DNA of 64,000 nucleotides, taken from assembly GCF_045679555.1 (NCBI RefSeq), contig NC_092092.1:14178159-14242158 (forward strand), written 5' to 3'. Under the pieces are notes generated by a model. The model was given only the letters and a program-made list of their open reading frames with translations, made no database searches and was not told the origin of the DNA. The position numbers were made by a program, and so were the translations under genes. The stretch is from Salvelinus alpinus. Its lineage: Eukaryota; Chordata; Actinopteri; Salmoniformes; Salmonidae. Shown piece by piece: positions 10,303 to 20,300 of the stretch; position 1 is the stretch's first letter, and each line of letters starts with the position of its first letter.

Positions 10303-10374
10303 TGTGTGTGTGTGTGTGTGTGTGAGGGTGTGTGTGTGTGTGTGTAGTGTGTGTGTGAGGGTGTGTGTGTGTGT
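10303..10374 (+). repeat. (GT)n-rich microsatellite at exon 3 donor
   Basis: Interrupted GT repeat with GAGG and AGTG breaks. On the minus strand it is CA-rich and begins inside the exon 3 donor itself (GTACACACAC). Confidence 0.95.
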
Positions 10375-10376
10375 AC

Positions 10377-10495
10377 CTCAAAGTGAAAGATGCCAGCATA
10401 GTCCTTGTCGAAGCTCTGTCCGTTGGGAACCACCCGGGACAACACCTGTTTGTTGAGGGTCAAAGAAGCTATAGCTGCTAACAGCCAGCAGTCAC
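10377..10495 (-). CDS. Calpain exon 3 with catalytic Cys (left copy)
   Basis: 119 bp, the conserved size. Acceptor CCCAG ends at 10496; donor GTACAC is at 10376-10371. Joined to exon 2 it gives [16 protein letters not shown], then [14 protein letters not shown], ending AGIFHFE. The TGC at 10488-10490 is the nucleophile Cys, residue 105 when counted from the exon 1 ATG, identical to CAPN2 numbering. The exon is uninterrupted and closely calpain-like. Exon 4 should follow in phase 0 but is not found in the next 5.6 kb. Confidence 0.95.
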
Positions 10496-10497
10496 CT

Positions 10498-11499
10498 GGG
10501 AAAAGACAGGGATTAGTTAGATATATATATATATATATATCTGCAGACTGTCATATAAAAGACAGGGATTAGTTAGACAGCTAAAACGTGGTTTTTTACA
10601 CTAACTGTCTGGACGATCCCTGCTCTCCACACCGAGTGGAATTCCCAACACAGAGAGAGAGAGACAGAGACACAGAGAGACAGAGAGACACAGAGAGACA
10701 GAGATATATATATATGCCATGATTGGGTTTGCTGAGTGGGCTGGACATGCCGAGAGATGAGTTTGGATTGGTTTGCCATATAGCATGCTTCTGTCTATTA
10801 GATCTGGGCAGTATGTCTAGGTAATCCTGTCTAACTGTGTAGTTGAGCTGCATAAGTGTTGCTCTCCACTTTCTGAAGGACTGAGTTTTGAAATCAGTGG
10901 AATTAGAGTCTGATAGCTAAAGAGATGGAGAAAACACCTGTCTCCGGATTACATCTTCAAACTAAAGGCAACAATGGCATCCAACAGGAGACGCGTCTAT
11001 CCATGAATGATGTATATAAGATAGTCTAGCGAGCTACATTTTCAGATATTACACGTTTCTAATTTTGACATAAAGAGCCATTTGCTTGGCTGGCTCGCTA
11101 GCTAACGTTACGAATAATAAGTTCATACACATATCTCAGAGCCATTTGCTTGGCTAGCTATAGCCTAATGTTAACTAGCTAACATAGAACCTGGTTGGTT
11201 AGCTACCTGCAGATTCATGCAGGGTAGTAACATCATGAGTTGGGATTATGGTTCATTGTTTACCTACATGTCTTAACAAAAGACTCCACTATGCAAGTAA
11301 CCATTTTGGGTGCGTTCCTAAATTCCGTCTGGCCATCTACTCCAATTTCAGAGCCCTCTCATCTGAGTGTGCCAGAGCTCTGAAGAACTGATGAATTTAC
11401 AAAACGATCAACATTCATTGACTTTGGACTGTGTCAGTAAACGTCGACAAAAAAAAGCGTAATGACAATTGTGTCCAGCAGCACAGTTACAGTCACCAA
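10498..11499. other. Intron 2, unassigned
   Basis: No exon or complete element recognised. It contains an (AT)n tract at 10521-10540, a GA/CAGA-rich microsatellite at 10651-10704 ending in (AT)n, and AT-rich sequence with several GCTAGCTA-type motifs near 11090-11210. These are typical of fish introns. Confidence 0.6.
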
Positions 11500-11511
11500 C
11501 TCTCTACCAAT

Positions 11512-12176
11512 CACTGTAGAATAGTTCTATGTAGTGGCGACCCGTCATTCAGGGCAGGTGGGGATAACATGAAAACAGCCTAACCAGCTCTGCTAGTGCG
11601 AGTATTGAACAGTGAGCTGTTCTCTCATTTGTGTCTGGAAGTAACTAGCAAGTTAGCTTGGCTGCTTGACTGCTGTTAGTACAGAACGTTCGGATCAACC
11701 CTTAAAGAGATGGGTAGGGCTAAAGCTTAAAAGAGGGTGTGAACGACAACAAAGAGCTCTCCAGTAGGTGTACCAAAACATTCTAAAGGTCATTTTCTCA
11801 AAAGTGAGTATACAAGTTTATCAACTTTCAAAAGTAGAATTACTTTCCCCATTGTTCCTCAACTGCTGTGTATGATATACCATTTTGTATCTCTGAGTCT
11901 CTACTTTTATCCAATATAAAAAACACAATTTCAAATGTTGCTACGCAAGACCGGATCGAGCCGATCGGTCACATATTTGACGAGTATTAATGCCAGAACA
12001 ATATGCCCCACTTGCCCTGAATGACGGGTCGCCACCACACTATTCTACAGTGGCTGGTATGACGGGTCGCCACCACATAGAACTATTCTACAGTGGCTGG
12101 TATGACGGGTCGCCACCACATAGAACTATTCTACAGTGGCTGGTATGACGGGTCGCCACCACACTATTCTACAGTG
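11512..12176. mobile_element. Foldback/TIR element with repeated right terminus
   Basis: The left end CACTGTAGAATAGT is followed by GTAGTGGCGACCCGTCATTC. The right end carries the inverse (GAATGACGGGTCGCCACCAC then ACTATTCTACAGTG). The terminal part of the right arm is repeated about three times, with a period near 50 bp, between 12018 and 12176. The interior has no transposase. A second copy of its interior is present, inverted, at 63170-63440. The superfamily is uncertain. Confidence 0.75.
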
Positions 12177-12422
12177 GTAGAAAGTCTCAGAACGGCATGC
12201 GGAGTAATAACCTCAGAGAGCAGTGTCCTGTTTCTATCTTTGATGCACATAATAAATAGTTTGATGATCACATGAAATCGCAGGACTGGTTTTAGGTTTT
12301 ATTTATTCGCACCAATGAAAAAAATAGTTAAAGACAAAACAGTCCAGATAACAGAAACTGGTAAAAACAGTGTGCAGGTGAGGATATGGAAACCACAACA
12401 CTAATAAAAGTAAAAAATACTT

Positions 12423-12453
<31 letters not shown>

Positions 12454-12550
12454 ATCATTGTTCAGTCAGTTAAACAAAACATTAATTATAATTGTACATG
12501 ATACATTCAGGAAACAAGAAAAAACATTGTTTGATTATATGTGTGAGAGA
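12177..12550. other. Intron 2 segment with (AT)n
   Basis: AT-rich and unassigned; (AT)n at about 12428-12453. No coding signal. Confidence 0.6.
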
Positions 12551-13235
12551 GTTAATCTTCAGGCAGGTATCCTAGTGGTTAGAGGCAGGTAGCCTAGTGG
12601 TTAGAGGCAGGTAGCCTAGTGGTTAGAGGCAGGTAGCCTAGTGGTTAGAGGCAGGTAGCCTAGTGGTTAGAGCAGGTAGCCTAGTGGTTAGAGCAGGTAG
12701 CCTAGTGGTTAGAGGCAGGTAGCCTAGCGGTTAGAGGCAGGTAGCCTAGCGGTTAGAGGCAGGTAGCCTAGCGGTTAGAGGCAGGTAGCCTAGTGGTTAG
12801 AGGCAGGTAGCCTAGTGGTTAGAGGCAGGTAGCCTAGTGGTTAGAGGCAGGTAGCCTAGTGGTTAGAGCAGGTAGCCTAGTGGTTAGAGCAGGTAGCCTA
12901 GTGGTTAGAGGCAGGTAGCCTAGTGGTTAGAGCAGGTAGCCTAGTGGTTAGAGGCAGGTAGCCTAGTGGTTAGAGGCAGGTAGCCTAGTGGTTAGAGACA
13001 GGTAGCCTAGTGGTTAGAGCAGGTAGCCTAGTGGTTAGAGGCAGGTAGCCTAGTGGTTAGAGGCAGGTAGCCTAGTGGTTAGAGGCAGGTAGCCTAGCGG
13101 TTAGAGACAGGTAGCCTAGCGGTTAGAGACAGGTAGCCTAGCGGTTAGAGACAGGTAGCCTAGCGGTTAGAGACAGGTAGCCTAGCGGTTAGAGACATGT
13201 AGCCTAGCGGTTAGAGACATGTAGCCTAGCGGTTA
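12551..13235 (+). repeat. 22-24-bp minisatellite of SINE A-box heads
   Basis: About 29 copies of GCAGGTAGCCTAGTGGTTAG plus AG/AGG/AGA. Each copy contains TAGCCTAGTGGTTAGAG, matching the tRNA 5' half and A box. Two spacer states (AGAGGC and AGAGC) give 24- and 22-bp units, and a late block has GCGG with AGAGAC. It runs into a full SINE body at 13213. Confidence 0.96.
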
Positions 13236-13400
13236 GAGCGTTGTGCCAGTAACCAAAAGGTTGCTAGATCAAATCCCCGAGCTGACAAGGTAATAATCTG
13301 TCGTTCTGCCCCTGAACAAGGCAGTTAACCCACTGGTCCTAGGCCGTCATTGTAAATAAGTATTTGTTCTTAGCTGACTTGCTAGTTAAACATTTTTAAA
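13213..13400 (+). mobile_element. tRNA-derived SINE following its amplified head
   Basis: After the last head unit comes the body: TTAGAGCGTTGTGCCAGTAA, a B-box region (GGTTGCTAGATCAAATCCCC), GAGCTGACAAGGTAATAATC, CTGCCCCTGAACAAGGCAG and a tail TTGCTAGTTAAACA. This is a very common salmonid SINE. It is degenerate at the B box. Confidence 0.9.
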
Positions 13401-13736
13401 TCAAGCTGACCCCCAGTCTTCATGGAGGAGATTATTGGGTAGTTTGGTTCATCAGGCTTGACCCCCAGTCTTCGCTTGAGGTATGATGAGTTTTTGAAGA
13501 TAAGAATGCCAGAGTCTGGTACGGTATCTGATAGGTAAATGACTATGTGAGGTGCGGGGAGGGTGAAGGTTATCACAGTGTCTTGTGTTATATAGATGGA
13601 TTTCAGAATTCACCTGGAAGAATCCATTGAAGGGTTTAGGTAAAACTGTCTAGGAGGGATGAGTATTTGTAGATGAAAGTGCATAATTGGTAGACATTAA
13701 TGTCGTACATAGACAAAATATTGAGCTTATTAAACA
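13401..13736. other. Intron 2 segment, unassigned
   Basis: Holds a local duplication of a GACCCCCAGTCTTC motif (13409 and 13460) and otherwise unassigned sequence. No exon. Confidence 0.5.
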
Positions 13737-14336
13737 AAGGTGCAGATGGAGCCAGGTAATTATAGGGTGCCTAGTCTTGTAGATGGAGCCAGGTAATTAT
13801 AGGGTGCCTAGTCTTGTAGATGGAGCCAGGTAATTATAGGGTGCCTAGTCTTGTAGATGGAGCCAGGTAATTATAGGGTGCCTAGTCTTGTAGATGGAGC
13901 CAGGTAATTATAGGGTGCCTAGTCTTGTAGATGGAGCCAGGTAATTATAGGGTGCCTAGTCTTGTAGATGGAGCCAGGTAATTATAGGGTGCCTAGTCTT
14001 GTAGATGGAGCCAGGTAATTATAGGGTGCCTAGTCTTGTAGATGGAGCCAGGTAATTATAGGGTACCTAGTCTTGTAGATGGAGCCAGGTAATTATAGGG
14101 TGCCTAGTCTTGTAGATGGAGCCAGGTAATTATAGGGTACCTAGTCTTGTAGATGGAGCCAGGTAATTATAGGGTGCCTAGTCTTGTAGATGGAGCCAGG
14201 TAATTATAGGGTGCCTAGTCTTGCAGATGGAGCCAGGTAATTATAGGGTGCCTAGTCTTGTAGATGGAGCCAGGTAATTATAGGGTACCTAGTCTTGTAG
14301 ATGGAGCCAGGTAATTATAGGGTGCCTAGTCTTGCA
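13737..14336 (+). repeat. 37-bp minisatellite
   Basis: About 16 nearly perfect copies of a 37-bp unit: GTAGATGGAGCCAGGTAATT followed by ATAGGGTGCCTAGTCTT. Variation is limited to GGGTGCC/GGGTACC and a single TGCAGATGG, so it is homogeneous and probably young. Confidence 0.98.
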
Positions 14337-14720
14337 AATGTATTTTCTACGATGAGTAATTTTTGCAGTTAGGAGGCATATGCAGGTTAAAGACTTAACA
14401 TACTGTGACAGTTAGGATCTATTTAATTCCACAGAACTGTACTGGCCCGGACACAGTACAGTAAATTAGATATGTAAAGTAAGCTATAGTGAACAGTTAG
14501 GAAACAAGCCTGATGAACCAACCCACTAATCTTTCTGATAATACAAACATATTTCATAACATTTGCTGCAGGGAAATTGAATAGGATCTTTCCCTGATAA
14601 CTTCTCATCAATTAAAACTCTGGGGAATCTAGTGCATGTGACTTGTTCCGTTTCATTCCCACCTATTTAGATTCTGGCTCTTTTTTTAACGTGTCCATTG
14701 TGTGTGTGTGTACATCTTAC
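14337..14720. other. Intron 2 start (minus strand), unassigned
   Basis: AT-rich intron without recognised elements. A short (GT) run at 14700-14711 lies close to the exon 2 donor. Confidence 0.5.
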
Positions 14721-14790
14721 CCAGTGCCCCCTGGCAGATGTCTGTCCTGGTGGCCCCTCCAGCTATAAATTGGGGATTAAAGGTCAACTC
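14721..14790 (-). CDS. Calpain exon 2 (left copy)
   Basis: 70 bp. Acceptor CCCAG ends at 14791; donor GTAAGA is at 14720-14715. It encodes [20 protein letters not shown] then GALG, the conserved stretch just before the catalytic Cys loop. It is intact, in phase 0 at its start, and ends one base into the Gly codon completed by exon 3. Intron 1 is only 250 bp. Confidence 0.94.
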
Positions 14791-15041
14791 CTGGGAAAAT
14801 AACAAACAAATAGAAAGTTGAAAATATCTCACTTACTCTCTAAGATATAAGCAATTCTTTGACAAGAGACAATCGAGACATTAAAACAGGTATGTTTATG
14901 ATGTTGGTCTCATTCTCAGAATAGGAAGGAGAGGCAGGTTAACAGGTGTAAGAACCGGGGCATCCAAACAACCACAATCATTTCATGTTTTTTATGTCAG
15001 TTCGACAGGAATATACAGGGACCCCGGTTCGAGTTACCGAC

Positions 15042-15278
15042 CATCGGTCGCATCCATTTGATACCACGAACTTTACTAGAATTTGGTCCAAGATCTTTGA
15101 ATCCAAGAGACGCGGGGATCGCTTCGAAAAGCTCATCTTGAAAAAGCTGCCCGCGTTCAAGACAACTGGCTTTCAGCGCCTCGAAGTCCTGACCGAGATA
15201 TTTGACCGCCCGCGCGTTGGAACCGATGCCCTGCGCCTTCTCCCGGTCGTGCTGCAGTTTGGATGCTATCCCCGCCAT
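15042..15278 (-). CDS. Calpain exon 1, start codon and N-terminal part (left copy)
   Basis: 79 codons from the ATG at 15276-15278: MAGIASKLQHDREKAQGIGS, then KYLGQDFEALKASCLERG, ending KVRGIKWMRPM. The start is chosen because the right copy also has exactly 79 codons and the Cys then falls at residue 105. The N-terminal helix resembles CAPN2 (MAGIA-K-L---DRE-A-G-G). The donor in the correct phase is GTCGGT (15041-15036), which is weak. The stronger-looking GTAACT 4 bp further on would shift the frame and bring a stop shortly into exon 2. Confidence 0.9.
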
Positions 15279-15289
15279 CACTGAGGTAA

Positions 15290-15540
15290 TAATGATGCTT
15301 TTTCAGTTTTGTCTATCAGATATAATACGCGTGGTTTCGCCGCTCCAGGGTGTGACCTTGTGTGACCTCGTGTGAACTAGCAGTAAGATAAGGTAGCCGA
15401 GTCAGACAACTGAATGGATGTGGAGTAGTGATGCGCAGTCCGTAATCGATTCGTTCTTTTGAATGACTCTTTTTAATTACTCGAGAGTCATTTATTTTGT
15501 TTTTCTGCCTTTTAGTGGTTCGTTTGATCTGCTAGTTGGT
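15290..15540. other. 5' flank of left calpain copy
   Basis: Unassigned sequence upstream of the left start codon. No TATA box at a convincing position and no CpG-rich promoter that I can point to. Confidence 0.4.
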
Positions 15541-15700
15541 TCGATCCCGGGCTGTATCATAACTGGCCGTGATCCGGGGGTCACATAGGACGGCGCACAA
15601 TTGGCCCAGCGTTATCCGGGTTAGGGGAGTCCGGGGTAGGCCGTTAAGCTAAAAAAAAAAAAAGTGTTCTTAACTGACTTACCTAGTTAAATAAAGATCA
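15510..15700 (+). mobile_element. SINE fragment, internally deleted
   Basis: Pieces of a salmonid SINE in order: TGGTTCGATCCCGGGCTGTA (B box), GGCGCACAATTGGCCCAGCG, TCCGGGTTAGGGGAG, an A run, then the tail TTCTTAACTGACTTACCTAG and TTAAATAAAG. The middle part found in full-length copies is missing. Confidence 0.75.
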
Positions 15701-16050
15701 AATTAAAAATAGTGCTGGCTGCAATGAGACATATAGCATGATTAATACACTCTCCTCCAGGCAGGTCTGCTCAACAACAAAAAAACTCAGGAGAGCTCAC
15801 AAAGTGAGGAATTTTTGTATGTTAGGTCAATGAGAGTGTCGAATTCGGTCAACAGATTTTGTTATCGGTAATTTGCTACGTGGGGCATATTTGATCGAAT
15901 ATAATTTTCGTAGTGGTTAGGTTGTTACGAATGCACTGATATAAGTGGACTTATGTGGCATCTCGACACATTATATCACAGTTGTACCTGTTGTCATAGA
16001 GATAGATAGACGACTCGTTTTAGCATGGACATTGCAATTGAGGGCTTCCA
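15701..16050. other. Intergenic, unassigned
   Basis: No gene or complete repeat recognised. Confidence 0.45.
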
Positions 16051-16054
16051 TAAT

Positions 16055-17150
16055 TATTATTTTTTTATTTTTTTATTTTTCAAGTTTTATTAAGTTTTCT
16101 TGTTTTTCAATCAACCAACAAAACACATTCCACATTCACAGATGTGACAGACTTAAAAAAATTAAATAAAAAATAATAACATATATATATATATACACAT
16201 ATCATACATACATATACATACACACAAAGAATAATTATTAAAAAATTAAAAAATAAAAATATAAAACTTGCAGCAGCACTATCAAGGTTCTTATTAGCTA
16301 TTTCCAGCCTTAGCTGATAATTAGTTTTTAGATTTTACAGCACCTTATTACACAACATGTATCCGCTCATCTCCCTCATCACCCCATTCACTCTGTCCAA
16401 TGTGAAATATCGTTGAGTAGTGGAGACCAGAGTCTATCAAACTTGGTTCTGTCTCTTGCGGAGGTCATCAGTGAGCTTTTCAAGAGGAAGAAAGTCAACA
16501 ATCTAGTCAATCCACATTTTAAATGTAGGAGAAGAATTAGAGGCCCACAATAGAAGAATACATTTCTTAGCAACGTATGTAATGGTCATAAACAAATATT
16601 CTCTGTCAGGATCAAGAACAAAGTCCTGCTGGGCATTAAGAAGAAAGATACACGGGGTCAATATCAAACTGTACATCTAGTATTTTCTGTGCAGCAGTAT
16701 GTATAGATTGCCAAAATCTGGCAATCTCTCTACAGCTCCAAAATACATGCATATAGGTTCCACTTTCAGAGGTACATCTTTTACAGTTAAGAGAAATGTC
16801 TGTTTTCATTCTATGGAGTCTCAAAGGAGTGTAATAAAATTTGTACAAAAATGTGTAATTAGATTCTTTCATTTTTACATTAGTAGAGGAGCAGTATACC
16901 CTGTCGCAAACCTCCGCCCATAACTCATCACTGATAGTCAGACCAAGGTCCTTTTCCCAGATTATTTTCAAAGGAGTAAAGGAGGAGCCTCCTTTCTCAG
17001 AAAGGAGTCTATAGATATAAGATATTTTGCCTTTAATGGATTGTGCTGAGACAAGAAGGGTTTCAACTTCATTCAACTGAGTTCTAAACCTCCTCTTGGA
17101 AGTAAATGAGGAAATTACATGTCTAATTTGAAGATATAAAAAAAAAAAAA
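16055..17150 (-). mobile_element. L1-type LINE 3' fragment
   Basis: The minus-strand frame 17076-16636 (146 aa) has the C-terminal ORF2 pattern of L1/Tx1-like elements: KISYIYRLLSEKGG, W-E-DLGLTISDELW, YKFYYTPLRLHRMK, and a CxxC...HxxxxC zinc-knuckle-like CKRCTSESGTYMHVFWSC. A further piece in another frame ends FDRLWSPLLNDISHW (16433-16389). AT-rich sequence and (TA)n at 16180-16195 follow towards the 3' end. It is 5' truncated and frameshifted. Confidence 0.8.
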
Positions 17151-17398
17151 ATGGGATCTTGGCGCATTGAATTCACTGCAGAGCTCTTGAAAGGATTTCA
17201 GTGTAGTGTAGGGTGACCAGACGTCCCCGTTTTTGGTGGCCTGTCCCCGGCTGGAGCTGTCCCCGGAAATGTCCTCGTTTTTAACTGTGCGTTAAAATAA
17301 TACTGCAAAGTGAAATAATATTTTAAGAAAGACAGGACAGCAGAGCCTACCGGTTGACGTGTCAATCGCGTTGTGCTTGTTTTGTCCAGCAGAGGGGG
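17151..17398. other. Intergenic with transposon-end-like sequence
   Basis: 17206-17285 contains TAGGGTGACCAGACGTCCCC and repeated GTCCCCG motifs, which look like the terminus of a dispersed DNA element. No other end was found before the array. Confidence 0.4.
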
Positions 17399-20300
17399 CT
17401 GCTCGCTATGGCAGCTTCATTCACTCTCCTTCTACTAACTACCTGCTCACTATAGCAGCTCCATTCACTCTCCTTCTACTAACTACCTGCTCACTATAGC
17501 AGCTTCATTCACTCTCCTTCTACTAACTACCTGCTCGCTATAGCAGCTTCATTCACTCTCCTTCTACTAACTACCTGCTTACTATAGCAGCTTCATTCAC
17601 TCTCCTTCTACTAACTACCTGCTCGCTATAGCAGCTTCATTCACTCTCCTTCTACTGACTACCTGCTCACTATAGCAGCTTCATTCACTCTCCTTCTACT
17701 AACTACCTGCTCACTATAGCAGCTTCATTCACTCTCCTACTAACTACCTGCTCACTATAGCAGCTTTTATTCACTCTCCTTCTACTAACTACCTGCTCAC
17801 TATATCAGCTTCATTCACTCTCCTTCTACTAACTACCTGCTCACTATAGCAGCTTCATTCACTCTCCTTCTACTAACTACCTGCTCACTATAGCAGCTTC
17901 ATTCACTCTCCTTCTACTAACTACCTGCTCACTATAGCAGCTCCATTCACTCTCCTACTAACTACCTGCTCGCTATAGCAGCTTCATTCACTCTCCTTCT
18001 ACTAACTACCTGCTTACTATGGCAGCTTCATTCACTCTCCTTCTACTAACTACCTGCTCACTATAGCAGCTTCATTCACTCTCCTTCTACTAACTACCTG
18101 CTCACTATAGCAGCTTCATTCACTCTCCTACTAACTACCTGTTCACTATAGCAGCTTCATTCACTCTCCTTCTACTAACTACCTGCTCACTATATCAGCT
18201 TCATTCACTCTCCTTCTACTAACTACCTGCTCACTATAGCAGCTTCATTCACTCTCCTTCTACTAACTACCTGCTCACTATAGCAGCTTCATTCACTCTC
18301 CTACTAACTACCTGTTCACTATAGCAGCTTCATTCACTCTCCTTCTACTAACTACCTGCTCACTATATCAGCTTCATTCACTCTCCTTCTACTAACTACC
18401 TGCTCACTATATCAGCTTCATTCACTCTCCTTCTACTAACTACCTGCTCACTATAGCAGCTTCATTCACTCTCCTTCTACTAACTACCTGCTCACTATAG
18501 CAGCTTCATTCACTCTCCTTCTACTAACTACCTGCTCGCTATAGCAGCTTCATTCACTCTCCTTCTACTAACTACCTGCTCGCTATAGCAGCTTCATTCA
18601 CTCTCCTTCTACTAACTACCTGCTCACTATATCAGCTTCATTTACTCTCCTTCTACTAACTACCTGCTCACTATATCAGCTTCATTCACTCTCCTTCTAC
18701 TAACTACCTGCTCACTATATCAGCTTCATTCACTCTCCTTCTACTAACTACCTGCTCACTATATCAGCTTCATTTACTCTCCTTCTACTAACTACCTGCT
18801 CACTATAGCAGCTTCATTCACTCTCCTACTAACTACCTGCTCGCTATAGCAGCTTCATTCACTCTCCTTCTACTAACTACCTGCTCACTATAGCAGCTTC
18901 ATTCACTCTCCTTCTACTAACTACCTGCTCACTATATCAGCTTCATTCACTCTCCTTCTACTAACTACCTGCTCACTATATCAGCTTCATTCACTCTCCT
19001 TCTACTAACTACCTGCTCACTATAGCAGCTTCATTCACTCTCCTTCTACTAACTACCTGCTCACTATAGCAGCTTCATTCACTCTCCTTCTACTAACTAC
19101 CTGCTCACTATAGCAGCTCCATTCACTCTCCTTCTACTAACTACCTGCTCACTATATCAGCTTCATTCACTCTCCTTCTACTAACTACCTGCTCACTATA
19201 GCAGCTTCATTCACTCTCCTTCTACTAACTACCTGCTCACTATAGCAGCTTCATTCACTCTCCTTCTACTAACTACCTGCTCGCTATAGCAGCTTCATTC
19301 ACTCTCCTTCTACTAACTACCTGCTCGCTATAGCAGCTTCATTCACTCTCCTTCTACTAACTACCTGCTCACTATATCAGCTTCATTTACTCTCCTTCTA
19401 CTAACTACCTGCTCACTATATCAGCTTCATTTACTCTCCTTCTACTAACTACCTGCTCACTATATCAGCTTCATTCACTCTCCTTCTACTAACTACCTGC
19501 TCACTATATCAGCTTCATTTACTCTCCTTCTACTAACTACCTGCTCACTATATCAGCTTCATTCACTCTCCTTCTACTAACTACCTGCTCACTATATCAG
19601 CTTCATTTACTCTCCTTCTACTAACTACCTGCTCACTATAGCAGCTTCATTCACTCTCCTACTAACTACCTGCTCGCTATAGCAGCTTCATTCACTCTCC
19701 TTCTACTAACTACCTGCTCACTATAGCAGCTTTTATTCACTCTCCTTCTACTAACTACCTGCTCACTATAGCAGCTTCATTCACTCTCCTTCTACTAACT
19801 ACCTGCTCACTATAGCAGCTTTTATTCACTCTCCTTCTACTAACTACCTGCTCACTATAGCAGCTTCATTCACTCTCCTTCTACTAACTACCTGCTCACT
19901 ATATCAGCTTCATTCACTCTCCTTCTACTAACTACCTGCTCGCTATAGCAGCTTCATTCACTCTCCTTCTACTAACTACCTGCTCACTATATCAGCTTAA
20001 TTCACTCTCCTTCTACTAACTACCTGCTCACTATAGCAGCTTCATTCACTCTCCTTCTACTAACTACCTGCTCACTATAGCAGCTTCATTCACTCTCCTA
20101 CTAACTACCTGCTCGCTATAGCAGCTTCATTCACTCTCCTTCTACTAACTACCTGCTCACTATAGCAGCTTCATTCACTCTCCTTCTACTAACTACCTGC
20201 TCACTATATCAGCTTCATTCACTCTCCTTCTACTAACTACCTGCTCACTATAGCAGCTTCATTCACTCTCCTTCTACTAACTACCTGCTCACTATAGCAG

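Larger units (their letters stand above)
2586..15278 (-). pseudogene. Classical calpain large subunit, left copy, decayed (5' half in window)
   Basis: Six of the first seven calpain exons are recognisable on the minus strand, with exon lengths 237, 70, 119, (exon 4 absent), 169, 79 and 86. Classical calpains use 70, 119, 134, 169, 84 and 86 for exons 2-7. Catalytic Cys falls at residue 105. If a 134-nt exon 4 and 5 extra bases in exon 6 are allowed for, His and Asn would fall at 262 and 286, as in human CAPN2. The missing exon 4, the 5-bp loss in exon 6 over the His codon, and a weak exon 1 donor (GTCGGT) all argue for a pseudogene; an assembly fault could explain the first two. The N-terminus (MAGIASKLQHDREKAQGIG) looks CAPN2-like, but CAPN8 cannot be excluded. 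Exons 8 onward lie left of the window or are lost. Confidence 0.75.
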
